From the NCBI GenBank assembly GCA_021788645.1, contig JAJYKK010000013.1, positions 1 to 60,122 of the forward strand: a stretch of DNA of 60,122 nucleotides, written 5' to 3'. This document shows positions 31,149-43,313 of this stretch, in pieces. The notes beneath the pieces were generated by a model. That model searched no databases. It was not told the DNA's origin and saw only the letters and a program-made list of their open reading frames with translations. Position numbers and translations under genes: made by a program. The DNA is from Pseudomonadota bacterium. GTDB lineage: Bacteria > Pseudomonadota > Gammaproteobacteria > Burkholderiales > JAKAFK01. Within the stretch, counting starts at the first letter, position 1; each line of letters starts with the position of its first letter.

Positions 31149-33896
31149 TTAATGAGCGCTTTCCCAGTTGGGCCCCACCCCCACTTCGGCGAGAAGCGGC
31201 ACCGCGAGGGCGGCCACCCCGCACATGAGGGCGGGCAGGCGTTCCTTGACGCCGTCCAGCTCCTCGTCGGGGACCTCGAGCACGAGTTCGTCGTGCACCT
31301 GCAGGATGAGGCGGCTCGCGGCCTTCTCCCGCTCCAGCCAGTCCTGCACGCTGATCATGGCGAGCTTGATCAGGTCGGCGGCCGTGCCCTGCATCGGGCC
31401 GTTGATGGCCGCGCGCTCGGCCGCCTGGCGGCGGGGCCCGCTGCCGCCGTTGATTTCGGGCAGCCAGAGCCTGCGCCCGAACACGGTCTCCACGTAACCC
31501 CGGGCGCGCGCCGCCTCACGCGTTTGCTGCATGTAGGCCGCCACGCCGGGGTAACGCGCGAAATAGCGGTCGATGTACTGCTGCGCCGCCGCGCGCTCGA
31601 GCCCGAGCTGCGAAGCGAGGCCGAACGCCGACATGCCGTAGATGAGGCCGAAGTTGATCACTTTGGCGACGCGCCGCTGCTCCGGGCCCACGGCCTCCGG
31701 CGCGATGCCGAAGATCTCCGCGGCCGTGGCGCGGTGGACGTCCTGGTTTTCGGCAAAGGCGCGGGTGAGCCCGGGGTCTTGCGACAGATGGGCCATGATG
31801 CGCAGCTCGATCTGGGAATAGTCCGCCGACACCAGGTGGTGTCCCGGCGGCGCGATGAAGGCTTCCCGGATGCGGCGGCCCTCGGGGGTTCTCGCCGGGA
31901 TGTTCTGGAGATTGGGGTCCGAACTGGCGAGCCGGCCGGTGACCGCCGTCGACTGGCTGTAGTGGGTATGGATGCGGCCGGTCGACGGGTCGACCATGGT
32001 CGGAAGCCGGTCGAGATAAGTGGACTTGAGCTTGGCGAGCGCGCGATACTCGAGCAGGCGCTTCGGGAAGGGGTAATCGAGGGCGAGTTGCGCGAGCACC
32101 TCCTCGTCGGTGGAGGCGGCGCCGCCGGGCGTCTTCTTGAGCACCGGGAGCCCCATCCGGGTAAACAGGATTTCCTGCAGCTGCTTGGGCGAATTGAGGT
32201 TGCACGGATGGCCCACCAGCCGGTAGCAGTCCTGCTCCAGGGCGTTGATCTTGAGTCCGAGTTCGTGGGCCTGCGCGCGCAGGCGCGCGGCGTCGACCAG
32301 CACGCCATTGCGCTCCATGGTGAGCAGCACCGTCGCCAAGGGCACTTCGATGTGCTGGTAGATGAAATCCAGCGGGGGCGTCTCGCGGATCCGGGGAAAC
32401 AACGCCTGATGCAGCTTGAGCGTGACGTCCGCATCCTCGGCGGCATACTGGGTGGCGGTATCGATGGCCACCTGGTCGAAGCCGATGCTGTTCGCGCCCT
32501 TTCCGGTGACGTCGGCATAGGCGGTGGTCCTCAGCCCCAGGTGGCGCAGCGCCAGCGCGTCCAGGTCGTGCTGGCGGTGGGATTCGAGCACATAGGATTC
32601 GAGCAGCGTATCGTGACGCACGCCGGCCAGGCGGATCCCGTGGTTGGCGAGAATGTGGGCGTCGAACCTGATGTTGTGGCCCACCTTGGGGAGGCTCGGG
32701 TCTTCCAGGCAGGGCTTGAGTTCGGCGAGCACCCGGTCGAGCGGCAGCTGGACCGGCGCGCCCGCGTAACGGTGGCCGACCGGGATGTAGAACGCCGAAT
32801 CCGGTTCGACCGCGAAGGAGAGGCCGACCAGGCGGGCGTTCATGGGGTCGAGCCCCGTGGTTTCGGTGTCGAGCGACACCAGCGGCGCGGCCGCGAGGCG
32901 CGCGCGCAAGGCGCCCAGACCGGCCTCGTCCAGGATGGCGGCATAGGCGCGGGCAAGCGCCGGCGGGTTCGCGAGACCGTCGCTCGCCGCGCCGCCGATT
33001 TCCCGTGCCCAGTTCTCGAACTCGAACCGCTCGAACAGGGGCAGGAGGGTGTCGCGGTCGACCGGCCGCGGGACCAGGTCCTCGAGGCCCACCGCCAGAT
33101 CGACGTCTGTTTTCACGGTCAGGAGGAGGCGCGCGAGGGGCAGGAAGGCGGCCGCCCGACGCAGGTTCTGGCCGACCGCGCCGGAGATCTCGTGCGCGTG
33201 GGCGACGAGATTGTCGAGGCTCTGGTAGGTCGCGAGGAGCTTGGCGGCGGTTTTCGGACCGACCTTCTCGACACCAGGCACGTTGTCGGCGGCATCGCCC
33301 ACGAGCGCCAGATAATCGACGATGCGCCCGGGCGCGACGCCGAACTTCGCCGCCACGCCTGCTTCATCGAGCGCTTCGTTGGACATCGTGTTCACGAGCC
33401 GGGTGGCCGGTCCCACGAGCTGGGCCAGATCCTTGTCGCCGGTCGACACGACGGTGGCGACCCCGGCGCGCTCCGCCGCCCGGGCGAGCGTCCCGATCAC
33501 GTCGTCGGCCTCGACGCCCTCGACCGCCAGCACGGGCCAGCCCAGCGCCGAGATCGCGGCTTTCAGCGGCTCGATCTGGGCGGCCAGCGCCTCCGGCATG
33601 GGCGGCCGGTGGGCCTTGTAGGGGGGGTACAAGTCGTCGCGGAAGGTCTTGCCCCGGGCGTCGAATACGCAGGCCCGGTAATCGGCGCTATAATCCCGGG
33701 TAAGCCGGCGCAGCATGTTGAGGACCCCGTAGATCGCCCCGGTCGGCTCGTTGCGGCGCGTGCGCAGATCGGGAAGCGCGTGGAAGGCCCGGTAGAGGTA
33801 GGAAGACCCGTCGACCAGCAAGAGCCGTCTGGGGCGGGCGCCTTCCGGGGCATCCGGCGCGTTCTCGCGCGCGGGGCTGCGAGGTTTGTCGTCCAT
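31149..33896 (-). CDS. polA: DNA polymerase I
   Basis: 915-residue PolA. N-terminal 5'-3' nuclease (about 20-310; LLLVDGSSYLYRAFHALP, GVEADDVIGTLA, STGDKDLAQLV), 3'-5' exonuclease with an intact first motif (SLDTETTGLDP) and polymerase domain with motif A DYSQIELRIMAHLS and motif C VHDELVLEVP. Fills gaps in repair and removes Okazaki primers. The ATG at 33896 (MDDKPRSPA) is chosen; the longer frame overlaps the divergent LOG gene promoter. A charged linker of about 20 residues precedes the nuclease domain. Confidence 0.96.
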   Translation of the reverse strand: MDDKPRSPARENAPDAPEGARPRRLLLVDGSSYLYRAFHALPDLRTRRNEPTGAIYGVLNMLRRLTRDYSADYRACVFDARGKTFRDDLYPPYKAHRPPMPEALAAQIEPLKAAISALGWPVLAVEGVEADDVIGTLARAAERAGVATVVSTGDKDLAQLVGPATRLVNTMSNEALDEAGVAAKFGVAPGRIVDYLALVGDAADNVPGVEKVGPKTAAKLLATYQSLDNLVAHAHEISGAVGQNLRRAAAFLPLARLLLTVKTDVDLAVGLEDLVPRPVDRDTLLPLFERFEFENWAREIGGAASDGLANPPALARAYAAILDEAGLGALRARLAAAPLVSLDTETTGLDPMNARLVGLSFAVEPDSAFYIPVGHRYAGAPVQLPLDRVLAELKPCLEDPSLPKVGHNIRFDAHILANHGIRLAGVRHDTLLESYVLESHRQHDLDALALRHLGLRTTAYADVTGKGANSIGFDQVAIDTATQYAAEDADVTLKLHQALFPRIRETPPLDFIYQHIEVPLATVLLTMERNGVLVDAARLRAQAHELGLKINALEQDCYRLVGHPCNLNSPKQLQEILFTRMGLPVLKKTPGGAASTDEEVLAQLALDYPFPKRLLEYRALAKLKSTYLDRLPTMVDPSTGRIHTHYSQSTAVTGRLASSDPNLQNIPARTPEGRRIREAFIAPPGHHLVSADYSQIELRIMAHLSQDPGLTRAFAENQDVHRATAAEIFGIAPEAVGPEQRRVAKVINFGLIYGMSAFGLASQLGLERAAAQQYIDRYFARYPGVAAYMQQTREAARARGYVETVFGRRLWLPEINGGSGPRRQAAERAAINGPMQGTAADLIKLAMISVQDWLEREKAASRLILQVHDELVLEVPDEELDGVKERLPALMCGVAALAVPLLAEVGVGPNWESAH

Positions 33897-33915
33897 CCAG
33901 TCAGGTTTCCAAACA

Positions 33916-34647
33916 ATGAGTGCTTTTGAGAAATTGCCCAAGCTCGTCGACCCGAATGCGATCGCCCGATCCACCTACTCGGCGCGCGAGTCCTGGCGCG
34001 TGTTCGAGATTATGGCAGAATTCGTCGAGGCGACGGAGCGCCTCAACGCCATCCAGCCCGCGGTCAGCATCTTCGGCAGCGCCCGCACGCCCGCGGACCA
34101 TCCCTATTACATGCTGACCGAGCAGATCGCACGCCAGCTCTCCGACGCCGGCTTCAGCGTGATTTCCGGCGGCGGGCCGGGCATCATGGAGGCCGCCAAC
34201 AAGGGCGCCTATTTCGGCAGGTCGCCCAGCATCGGGCTCAATATCCAGCTGCCGCACGAGCAGCATGCCAATCCCTACCAGGACATCAGCCAGACCTTCC
34301 GCCATTTCTTCGCGCGCAAGGTCATGTTCGTGAAGTTCGCCAGCGCCTACGTGGTGATGCCCGGCGGCTTCGGCACCATGGACGAGATCATGGAATGCCT
34401 GACCCTGGTGCAGACCGGCAAGACGCGCAGGATTCCCATCATCCTGGTCCATGAGCCGTTCTGGGGAGGGCTCATCGGCTGGTTCAAGAACACCTTGGTC
34501 GAGCAGGGCATGATCGACCAGCGGGACCTCGATCTCATCAAGATCATCAACGAGCCGCAGGCCGTGGTGGCCGCGATCTTCAACCACTACGAGACGCGCG
34601 GCTTCGAGCCCTCGGTGGAGGAGCGCGAAATTCAGCTCAACTTGTAA
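33916..34647 (+). CDS. LOG-family protein (TIGR00730-like)
   Basis: 243-residue Rossmann-fold protein of the LOG/lysine-decarboxylase-like family. Contains ISGGGPGIMEAANKGA (nucleotide-binding loop) and PGGFGTMDEIMECLTLVQT, the PGGxGTxxE motif. Characterised members are nucleotide 5'-monophosphate phosphoribohydrolases. The start MSAFEKLPKLVDP lies 19 bp from the divergent polA start, so their promoters overlap. Intact. Confidence 0.9.
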   Translation: MSAFEKLPKLVDPNAIARSTYSARESWRVFEIMAEFVEATERLNAIQPAVSIFGSARTPADHPYYMLTEQIARQLSDAGFSVISGGGPGIMEAANKGAYFGRSPSIGLNIQLPHEQHANPYQDISQTFRHFFARKVMFVKFASAYVVMPGGFGTMDEIMECLTLVQTGKTRRIPIILVHEPFWGGLIGWFKNTLVEQGMIDQRDLDLIKIINEPQAVVAAIFNHYETRGFEPSVEEREIQLNL

Positions 34648-34657
34648 CGCCTTCTGC

Positions 34658-34663
34658 TACAAT
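34658..34663 (+). promoter_or_regulatory. Possible -10 element for the DUF2782 gene
   Basis: TACAAT lies 44 bp before the DUF2782 start and just after the LOG gene stop. No good -35 is seen, so this is tentative. Confidence 0.3.
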
Positions 34664-34706
34664 AGCCCGGGCCGAAATGGCCTTGTGTCCACCGACAGGG
34701 AATGCT

Positions 34707-35033
34707 ATGCGGCCGCTGATCTTCGTTTTCCTCCTTGGGCTTGGCTTCGGCACGGCTGTTGCGCAGGATGCCGCGCCGCAGGTGCCGATGGGCGGGACCC
34801 CGCCGCCGGAGCTGGGCGGCAAGGCGCTCAAACCGCACATCACGATCATCAAGCGCGGCCAGAAGCGGGTCGAGCAGTACAGCATCAATGGCCACGTGTA
34901 CATGGTGAAGGTCACGCCCGCGCATGGCAAGCCCTATTATCTCATCGACGAGAAGGGCAATGGCATCTTCGTGCGCGAGGACACGCTGGGCCCGCAGCCC
35001 AGTGTCCCCGAGTGGGTGCTGTTGCGCTTCTAG
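34707..35033 (+). CDS. DUF2782 periplasmic protein
   Basis: 108-residue protein with a signal peptide (MRPLIFVFLLGLGFGTAVAQD, cleavage near AVA-QD) and a DUF2782 domain with HITIIKRGQKRVEQYSINGHVYMVKVTP and PYYLIDEKGNGIFVRED. DUF2782 genes are often near polA in beta- and gammaproteobacteria, as here. Function unknown. The ATG at 34707 begins at the signal peptide. Confidence 0.85.
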   Translation: MRPLIFVFLLGLGFGTAVAQDAAPQVPMGGTPPPELGGKALKPHITIIKRGQKRVEQYSINGHVYMVKVTPAHGKPYYLIDEKGNGIFVREDTLGPQPSVPEWVLLRF

Positions 35034-35047
35034 CCGGCCCGGCGGTT

Positions 35048-35068
35048 TTCCTCGCCCCGTTCGGGCGA
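35048..35068. terminator. Perfect 8-bp GC hairpin
   Basis: CCTCGCCC, loop CGTTC, GGGCGAGG, placed 15 bp after the DUF2782 stop. Likely an intrinsic-type stem though no T-run follows on the plus strand. Confidence 0.4.
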
Positions 35069-35101
35069 GGCGTGCTCCCCAATGGATGAAGAAGAGATGG
35101 T

Positions 35102-35896
35102 ATGCAATTAAGGCGCGACCTTAGCCCCAGGCAGGTCGCCGCGGTCGACGGCTGGCTGTGGATCCGGGAAGGGTTCCGGCTGTTCCGGAAAAGCCCCTTC
35201 GTCTGGGTCGCCTCCTTCTTCGTCTGCGTCGTGGCGGCCTATCTTGCGACCCTGATCCCCTTCGTCGGCCCGTTGCTGGTGGAGCTCCTGTCGCCCGTGG
35301 TCATCGCCGGATTCATGATGGGATGCTGGGCCTTGGCCCAAGGCGAGCCCACGCTCCGGCCCCGCTATCTGCTGGCGGGCTTCCAGCAAGGCGGGGGGCA
35401 GCTCGTGGCGGTCGGCGGCGCCTACCTGGTCGGCATGATCGTCATCTCCAAGCTGGTTGTCCTCATGGGCGGCGGCGCGCTCGAACGCTTCACGGCCTTG
35501 AAGACCGGCGCCGCGTTGTTCGCAGGGCTCAGTGCGGCGAGCTGGACGGACCTGGTCCGCGGCCTCCTGCTGCCCGCGGCCACCTTGCTGCTCCTGGAAA
35601 TTCCCTTGGCGATGGCGACCTGGTTCGCGCCGGCCCTTGTCCTGTTCGACGGGCAGGATGCGCTGACCGCCATGAAGCTGAGCTTTCGCGGATGCGTGCG
35701 CAACATCCCGGCCTTCCTGCTCTATGGCGTTATTTCCTTCGCATGCACGGTGCTGGCGATGATCACGGGCATTCTCCTGCTGGTGCTGGGCCCGGTGCTG
35801 ATCGGTTCGTTCTACGCCGGCTATTGCGATGTCTTCGGCGTGCCCCAACGTCCGTCGTCCGATCCGGCGGCGGTGCGCGGCGTCACGCCGGGCTGA
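35102..35896 (+). CDS. BPSS1780-family membrane protein
   Basis: 264-residue integral membrane protein with about six hydrophobic segments (for example VASFFVCVVAAYLATLIPFVG and LLYGVISFACTVLAMITGILL). The opening GWLWIREGFRLFRKSPFVWV is typical of the BPSS1780 group, whose function is unknown. AAGAAGAGATGG precedes the start. The 3' end overlaps the convergent uvrD gene by 14 bases. Confidence 0.8.
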   Translation: MQLRRDLSPRQVAAVDGWLWIREGFRLFRKSPFVWVASFFVCVVAAYLATLIPFVGPLLVELLSPVVIAGFMMGCWALAQGEPTLRPRYLLAGFQQGGGQLVAVGGAYLVGMIVISKLVVLMGGGALERFTALKTGAALFAGLSAASWTDLVRGLLLPAATLLLLEIPLAMATWFAPALVLFDGQDALTAMKLSFRGCVRNIPAFLLYGVISFACTVLAMITGILLLVLGPVLIGSFYAGYCDVFGVPQRPSSDPAAVRGVTPG

Positions 35897-38030
35897 GGTT
35901 CGCGTATTCCAGCACCAGCCATTTCACGCCACCCGCGCCGAAGTTGACCTGCACGCGCGCATCTGGCCCCCTTCCCTCGCAGTCGATGATGATCCCGGTC
36001 CCGAACTTGGGGTGCGCGACGTTTTGCCCGACGTGCCAGGGCGATGACGGCGCGCGCTCGCGGGGGGCGCGAGGGTCCGGGGCGCCCCTGCGCGGTCCGT
36101 CGTGCGCGAGGAGTTCGCCCGGCAATTCGCTCAGGAATCGCGAGGCGATGCCGTAACGCACCTGCCCGTGCAGCATGCGGTTTTGCGCGTAGCTCAGGAA
36201 CAGGCGCTCCTTGGCGCGGGTGATGGCCACGTAGAGCAGGCGCCGTTCCTCTTCCACGCCCCCGCGGTCGTTGAGGCTATGCTCGTGGGGGAAGAGCCCC
36301 TCCTCGAGCCCGCTCAGGAACACCGTATGGAATTCGAGCCCCTTGGCCGCATGCGCGGTGGACAGCGACAGGGCTTGCGCGGCGCCCTCCGCCTGATGCT
36401 CGCCCGCCTCCAGCGAGGCGTGGGACAAGAAGGCGGTGAGCGGCGGCAGCCCGACGGGGGGGAGTGCGGGGTCCGTCGTGGCGGTGTATTCCTCGACGAA
36501 GGCGGCCGCCGCATTGACCAGCTCGGCGAGATTTTCCAGTCGGTCGGCCTCCGAGCGGCTGGCGGCATAGTGTGCGGACAGCCCGCTCAGCCTGAGCACG
36601 TGCTCGACCTGTTGGGGGAGCATGGCCGCCTGGCAGGCGGCGCGCATCTCGGCGAGGGTGCGGGCGAATTGCGCGAGCGCGGCCCCGCCCTTCCCGGTGC
36701 CCGGCCCCCGGGTCAAGGCCTCCGAGAGGGCGATGCCGTGCTGTTGCGCGGTGTCGGCAAGCTGGGCCAGCGTGCGCGCCCCGATCCCGCGCGGCGGGAA
36801 GTTGATGACGCGCTCCAGTGCGCCGTCGTCCTGCGGATTGGCGATGAGCCGCAAATAGGCGAGCGCGTGCTTGATCTCCTGCCGTTCGAAGAAGCGCAGT
36901 CCCCCATAGACGCGGTAGGGAACGGCCGCGTTGAACAAGGCGTGCTCGAGCGCGCGCGACTGGGCGTTCGAGCGGTACAAGACGGCGATGTCCGACAACG
37001 GCACGCCCTCGGCGGCCAAGCCCGCCACCGCCTGCGCGATGAAGGCGGCTTCGTCCTGGTCGCTCGAGGCGGCATGCACGATGATCGGGGCGCCCGGCCC
37101 CCGACCGGTCCACAGTTCCTTGCCGAGGCGCCCCGTGTTGTGGCGAATGAGCGCATTCGCCGCGTCCAGGATGTTGCCTTGGGACCGGTAATTCTGTTCC
37201 AGCTTGATGACTCCCTGAATGCTGAAATCGCGTTGGAACTCGCGCATGTTGCCGGTGTAGGCGCCACGGAAGGCGTAGATGGACTGGTCGTCGTCCCCCA
37301 CGGCGAACACGCTCGCCCCGCCGCTCGCCAGGAGCCTGAGCCATTGGTACTGCAGCCGGTTGGTGTCCTGGAATTCGTCCACCAGGATATGCGCGAAGCG
37401 GGCGGCATAGTGGGCCCGCAGGATCTCGTTTCGCGTCAGGAGTTCGTGCGCGCGCAGCAGCAGTTCGGGGAAATCGACCAAGCCTTCCCGCGCGCATTGC
37501 TCATCGTAGGCGGCGAACAGTTCGGCCAGCCGCCGCTCGAAGGGCTGCGCGCCATCGACGCTGCCGGCGCGCAAGCCGCTTTCCTTGGCGCTGTTGATGA
37601 AGTGCTGGACCTCCTTGGCGGGGTAGCGCGCGTCGTCCACGCCGAGGGTCTTGAGCAGGCGCTTGATGGCTGCCAGCTGGTCGGCGCCGTCCATGATCTG
37701 AAAGAGCGCAGGCAAACCGGCTTCGGGCGCATGGGCGCGCAGCAGCCGATGGCACAGGCCGTGGAAGGTGCCGATCCACATGCCGCCGATGCGGATCGGC
37801 GTCATGGCCTGCAGCCGGGTCGCCATCTCCTTGGCCGCCTTGTTGGTGAAGGTCACCGCCAGGATGGCGCGCGCGGGCGCCTGTCCCGTGTGGATCAAGT
37901 GCGCGATGCGGGTGGTCAGCACGCGGGTCTTGCCGCTGCCGGCCCCGGCCAGGATGAGGGTGGAGCCTCGCGGCGCGGTCACGGCCGCGAGCTGCTCGGG
38001 GTTGAGCCCCGCAAGGTAGGCAGGCGTCAT
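35883..38030 (-). CDS. uvrD: UvrD/PcrA-type DNA helicase
   Basis: 715-residue SF1A helicase for nucleotide excision and mismatch repair. Motif I LILAGAGSGKTRVL (about 25-38), Ia TFTNKAAKEM, II DEFQDTN, III GDDDQSIYAFRGA, IV QNYRSQGNIL, V THAAKGLEFHTVFL and VI VAITRAKERL are all present. The C-terminal tail has GQNVAHPKFGTGIIID, the UvrD/PcrA Tudor-like domain that binds RNA polymerase. Full length. Confidence 0.95.
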   Translation of the reverse strand: MTPAYLAGLNPEQLAAVTAPRGSTLILAGAGSGKTRVLTTRIAHLIHTGQAPARAILAVTFTNKAAKEMATRLQAMTPIRIGGMWIGTFHGLCHRLLRAHAPEAGLPALFQIMDGADQLAAIKRLLKTLGVDDARYPAKEVQHFINSAKESGLRAGSVDGAQPFERRLAELFAAYDEQCAREGLVDFPELLLRAHELLTRNEILRAHYAARFAHILVDEFQDTNRLQYQWLRLLASGGASVFAVGDDDQSIYAFRGAYTGNMREFQRDFSIQGVIKLEQNYRSQGNILDAANALIRHNTGRLGKELWTGRGPGAPIIVHAASSDQDEAAFIAQAVAGLAAEGVPLSDIAVLYRSNAQSRALEHALFNAAVPYRVYGGLRFFERQEIKHALAYLRLIANPQDDGALERVINFPPRGIGARTLAQLADTAQQHGIALSEALTRGPGTGKGGAALAQFARTLAEMRAACQAAMLPQQVEHVLRLSGLSAHYAASRSEADRLENLAELVNAAAAFVEEYTATTDPALPPVGLPPLTAFLSHASLEAGEHQAEGAAQALSLSTAHAAKGLEFHTVFLSGLEEGLFPHEHSLNDRGGVEEERRLLYVAITRAKERLFLSYAQNRMLHGQVRYGIASRFLSELPGELLAHDGPRRGAPDPRAPRERAPSSPWHVGQNVAHPKFGTGIIIDCEGRGPDARVQVNFGAGGVKWLVLEYANLSPA

Positions 38031-38043
38031 CGGGAGGACGGAA

Positions 38044-38074
38044 GCGGGCCGCCCCGGCGAACCGGGCGGCCCGC
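38044..38074 (-). terminator. Perfect 11-bp hairpin after prk
   Basis: GCGGGCCGCCC (38044-38054), a 9-nt loop and GGGCGGCCCGC (38064-38074) lie between the phosphoribulokinase stop and the uvrD start. A very stable stem without a U-run, probably limiting read-through from prk into uvrD. Confidence 0.5.
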
Positions 38075-38081
38075 CGGGACG

Positions 38082-38957
38082 TTACCGCGCATTGGCCTTC
38101 GCGCGGATCATGTCATGGATGAGGGGGGTCAGGATGATTTCCATGGCGAAGCCCATCTTGCCGCCCGGGACCACGATGGTGTTCGGGCGCGACATGAAGG
38201 AATCGTGGATCATGGCGAGCAGATAGGGGAAGTCCACGGCCTTCGAATCATGGAAGCGAATCACCACGAAGCTCTCGTCGGGCGTCGGGATGTCGCGCGC
38301 GATGAAGGGGTTGGAGGTGTCCACCGTGGGCACCCGCTGGAAGTTGATATGCGAGCGGGAGAACTGCGGCGTGACGTAATGCACATAGTCGTACATGCGG
38401 CGCAGGATGGTATCGGTCACGGCCTCGGCGGAGTAGCCCCGTTCCGCGCAGTCGCGATGGATTTTCTGGATCCATTCGAGATTGACGATCGGCACGACGC
38501 CGATCAGGAGGTCGACATGCTGGGCGACATCGACCTTGTCGGTCACCACGCCCCCGTGCAGGCCTTCGTAGAACAGGAGGTCGGTGCCCGCGGGCAGCGG
38601 CGCCCAAGGCGTGAAGGTGCCCGGCTCCTGCTTGTAGGGGGCCGCCTCGTCTTCGTTGTGGAGGTAGTAGCGGCGCGAAGCGGTGCCCGTCTCGCCGTAC
38701 GCGCGGAACATCTGCTCGATCTTGTCGAAATGGTTGGCCTCGGGCCCGAAATGGCTGGGGGCGCGCGTGCCCCCCTTCTCGGCCGCCACGATGGCCTCCT
38801 TCATGCCCTTGCGGTCGAGGCTGTGGAAGCTGTCGCCCTCCACCACGGCAGGATTGATCTTCTCGCGGTGGAAAATGTGCTCGAAGGCGCGTTTGACGGT
38901 CGTCGTGCCGGCCCCTGACGAGCCGGTGACGGCGATGACGGGGTGCTTTCTGGACAT
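38082..38957 (-). CDS. prk: Phosphoribulokinase (class I)
   Basis: 291-residue proteobacterial phosphoribulokinase, which makes ribulose 1,5-bisphosphate for RuBisCO. P-loop VTGSSGAGTTTV (about 10-21), EGDSFHSLDRKGMK and YEGLHGG match the class I octameric enzymes. This is the strongest sign that the organism fixes CO2. No other Calvin-cycle gene or cbbR is adjacent. The start is preceded by AGGGAG. A minus-strand TATTAT near 38985 may be the -10. It diverges from leuS. Confidence 0.96.
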   Translation of the reverse strand: MSRKHPVIAVTGSSGAGTTTVKRAFEHIFHREKINPAVVEGDSFHSLDRKGMKEAIVAAEKGGTRAPSHFGPEANHFDKIEQMFRAYGETGTASRRYYLHNEDEAAPYKQEPGTFTPWAPLPAGTDLLFYEGLHGGVVTDKVDVAQHVDLLIGVVPIVNLEWIQKIHRDCAERGYSAEAVTDTILRRMYDYVHYVTPQFSRSHINFQRVPTVDTSNPFIARDIPTPDESFVVIRFHDSKAVDFPYLLAMIHDSFMSRPNTIVVPGGKMGFAMEIILTPLIHDMIRAKANAR

Positions 38958-39093
38958 CAGGATCTCCCTACAATTTGAGTCAAAGGATAATATCGAAAAA
39001 ATGATCCAGTATAGCCGGTGCGCCGGCCGCTTGTCACGGCCCGCGCGCGGGCGCGCCGCCGGCTCGGTCTCCCGTTTCGGCGAGGCGCTAAGG

Positions 39094-39099
39094 TATAAT
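39094..39099 (+). promoter_or_regulatory. -10 element of the leuS operon
   Basis: A consensus TATAAT lies 36 bp before the leuS ATG. The -35 region is weak. It probably drives the whole leuS-to-rng run. Confidence 0.45.
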
Positions 39100-39113
39100 C
39101 GTGCTCTTTATAA

Positions 39114-41726
<2,613 letters not shown>

Positions 41727-41743
41727 CATTAAGGAGCGGCACC

Positions 41744-42244
41744 ATGCTTCGATCCTTCCTCGTGGCTGCCTTGAGCCTCTGGCTGGGCGGCTGCGGCTTT
41801 CATCTGCGCGGCCAGGAGGCGATCCGGCTGCCCTACCGCTCGATCTATGTCCAGGGCAATCCCAATACCGTGGTCGTGGCGGCGCTCAGGCGCGCGATCG
41901 AGGTGGCCGGCGCCACCGAGCTGGCGGCCTCGCCGGCGAGCGCGCAGGCGGTGCTGACCATCCTGGGGGAAAAGGAGTGGGAGGAGATTCTCGCCTTGAG
42001 CGGCGGCGGCCGGGTGAGCGAGTACCGGCTGCACTACCAGGTCTCCTTCCAGTTGGCGAACCGGCAGCATCGCCTCGTGATCGCGCCTTCGAGCGTCGCC
42101 TTGTCGCAGGATATCTCCTACAACGATTCACAGGTGCTCGCCAAGCAATCGGAGGAGGCCGGCCTTTATAAGGCCATGCAGCGCGATGCCGCGCGGCAGA
42201 TCCTGCGCCGCGTGCGCTGGTTGCGCGCAGGGCAGGGAGGCTAG
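41744..42244 (+). CDS. lptE: LPS-assembly lipoprotein LptE
   Basis: 166-residue outer-membrane lipoprotein that plugs LptD for lipopolysaccharide insertion. Signal peptide with lipobox LGGC-G (cysteine about residue 17), followed by FHLRG, the usual LptE opening. AAGGAG lies upstream of the ATG. The stop codon touches the holA start. Gene order leuS-lptE-holA is conserved. Confidence 0.92.
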   Translation: MLRSFLVAALSLWLGGCGFHLRGQEAIRLPYRSIYVQGNPNTVVVAALRRAIEVAGATELAASPASAQAVLTILGEKEWEEILALSGGGRVSEYRLHYQVSFQLANRQHRLVIAPSSVALSQDISYNDSQVLAKQSEEAGLYKAMQRDAARQILRRVRWLRAGQGG

Positions 42245-43282
42245 ATGCAGCTTCGCGCCGAGAACCTCGGCGCCCACCTCGCGCGCTCGCTCAACCGCCT
42301 GTATACGGTCTGCGGCGATGAGCCGCTGCTCGTCCAGGAGGCCGTGGACGGCATCCGGGGGGCCGCCCGCCGAGCGGGCTTCACGGAGCGCGAGGTCTTG
42401 ACCGCGGAGGGGGGGTTCGCCTGGGGCCGTCTTCGCGAGTCGGCGAGGAGCCTGTCGCTGTTCGCGTCGCTGCGGCTCATCGAATTGCGGATTCCCTCGG
42501 GAAAGCCGGGCGCCGAGGGTGGGCGGCTCCTGGTCGCGCATTGTGCGCAGGCCTTCGCGGATACGATGACGCTCGTCGTGCTGCCCAGGCTCGATCGCGC
42601 GACCCAGGCGCAGCCCTGGGCGCAGGCGCTGATGGAGACGGGGGTCTGGGTGCAGGTGCAGCCGGTCGAGCGTGCGCGCCTGCCGGCATGGATCGAAGGG
42701 CGCTTGGCGGCGCAAGGGCAGAAGGCCGGACGGGACGCCTTGGAATTCCTGGCCGATCAGGTGGAGGGGCACTTGGCGGCGGCCGATCAGGAGCTGAAGA
42801 AGCTCGCCTTGCTGTATCCGCCGAGGGCCTTGTCCTTCGACGAGGTGAGGGAGGCGGTGGTCGACGTGGCCCGCTTCGACGCGTTCAAGCTCGCGGAGGC
42901 GGTGGCCACGGGCGATGCCGGCCGCTTCGCGCGCATGCTCGCGGTGCTCAAGGACGATGCGGGGGCCGCGCCGCTGGTCTTGTGGGTGCTGGCCCAGGAG
43001 GCGCGGCTTTACTACAAGCTCGCGCGTGCGCGCCGCGAGGGGCAATCGCTGGAAGGCGTGCTCAAGCGGGCGCGGGTATGGGACTCGCGCGCGGGGGCGG
43101 TCAGGCAGGCGGCGGCCCGCCTGTCTCCGGCGGCGATGCATGCGGCTTTGTGCCACGCCGCGCGCATCGATCTCATGATCAAGGGATTGCGTCCCGGGGA
43201 GGTGTGGGACGAACTGTTGGCGCTGGGGATCGCGCTGGCCCGGGGGGTCGCCTCGGTGCCCGGGCGCGCCTTGGCGTCCTAG
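42245..43282 (+). CDS. holA: DNA polymerase III subunit delta
   Basis: 345-residue clamp-loader delta subunit that opens the beta clamp. Opening [21 protein letters not shown] and the middle [23 protein letters not shown] are typical. The ATG follows the lptE TAG directly with no gap, implying translational coupling. Confidence 0.93.
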   Translation: MQLRAENLGAHLARSLNRLYTVCGDEPLLVQEAVDGIRGAARRAGFTEREVLTAEGGFAWGRLRESARSLSLFASLRLIELRIPSGKPGAEGGRLLVAHCAQAFADTMTLVVLPRLDRATQAQPWAQALMETGVWVQVQPVERARLPAWIEGRLAAQGQKAGRDALEFLADQVEGHLAAADQELKKLALLYPPRALSFDEVREAVVDVARFDAFKLAEAVATGDAGRFARMLAVLKDDAGAAPLVLWVLAQEARLYYKLARARREGQSLEGVLKRARVWDSRAGAVRQAAARLSPAAMHAALCHAARIDLMIKGLRPGEVWDELLALGIALARGVASVPGRALAS

Positions 43283-43313
43283 AATGAGGGTATCGCGGAT
43301 TGAGGACATGCGC

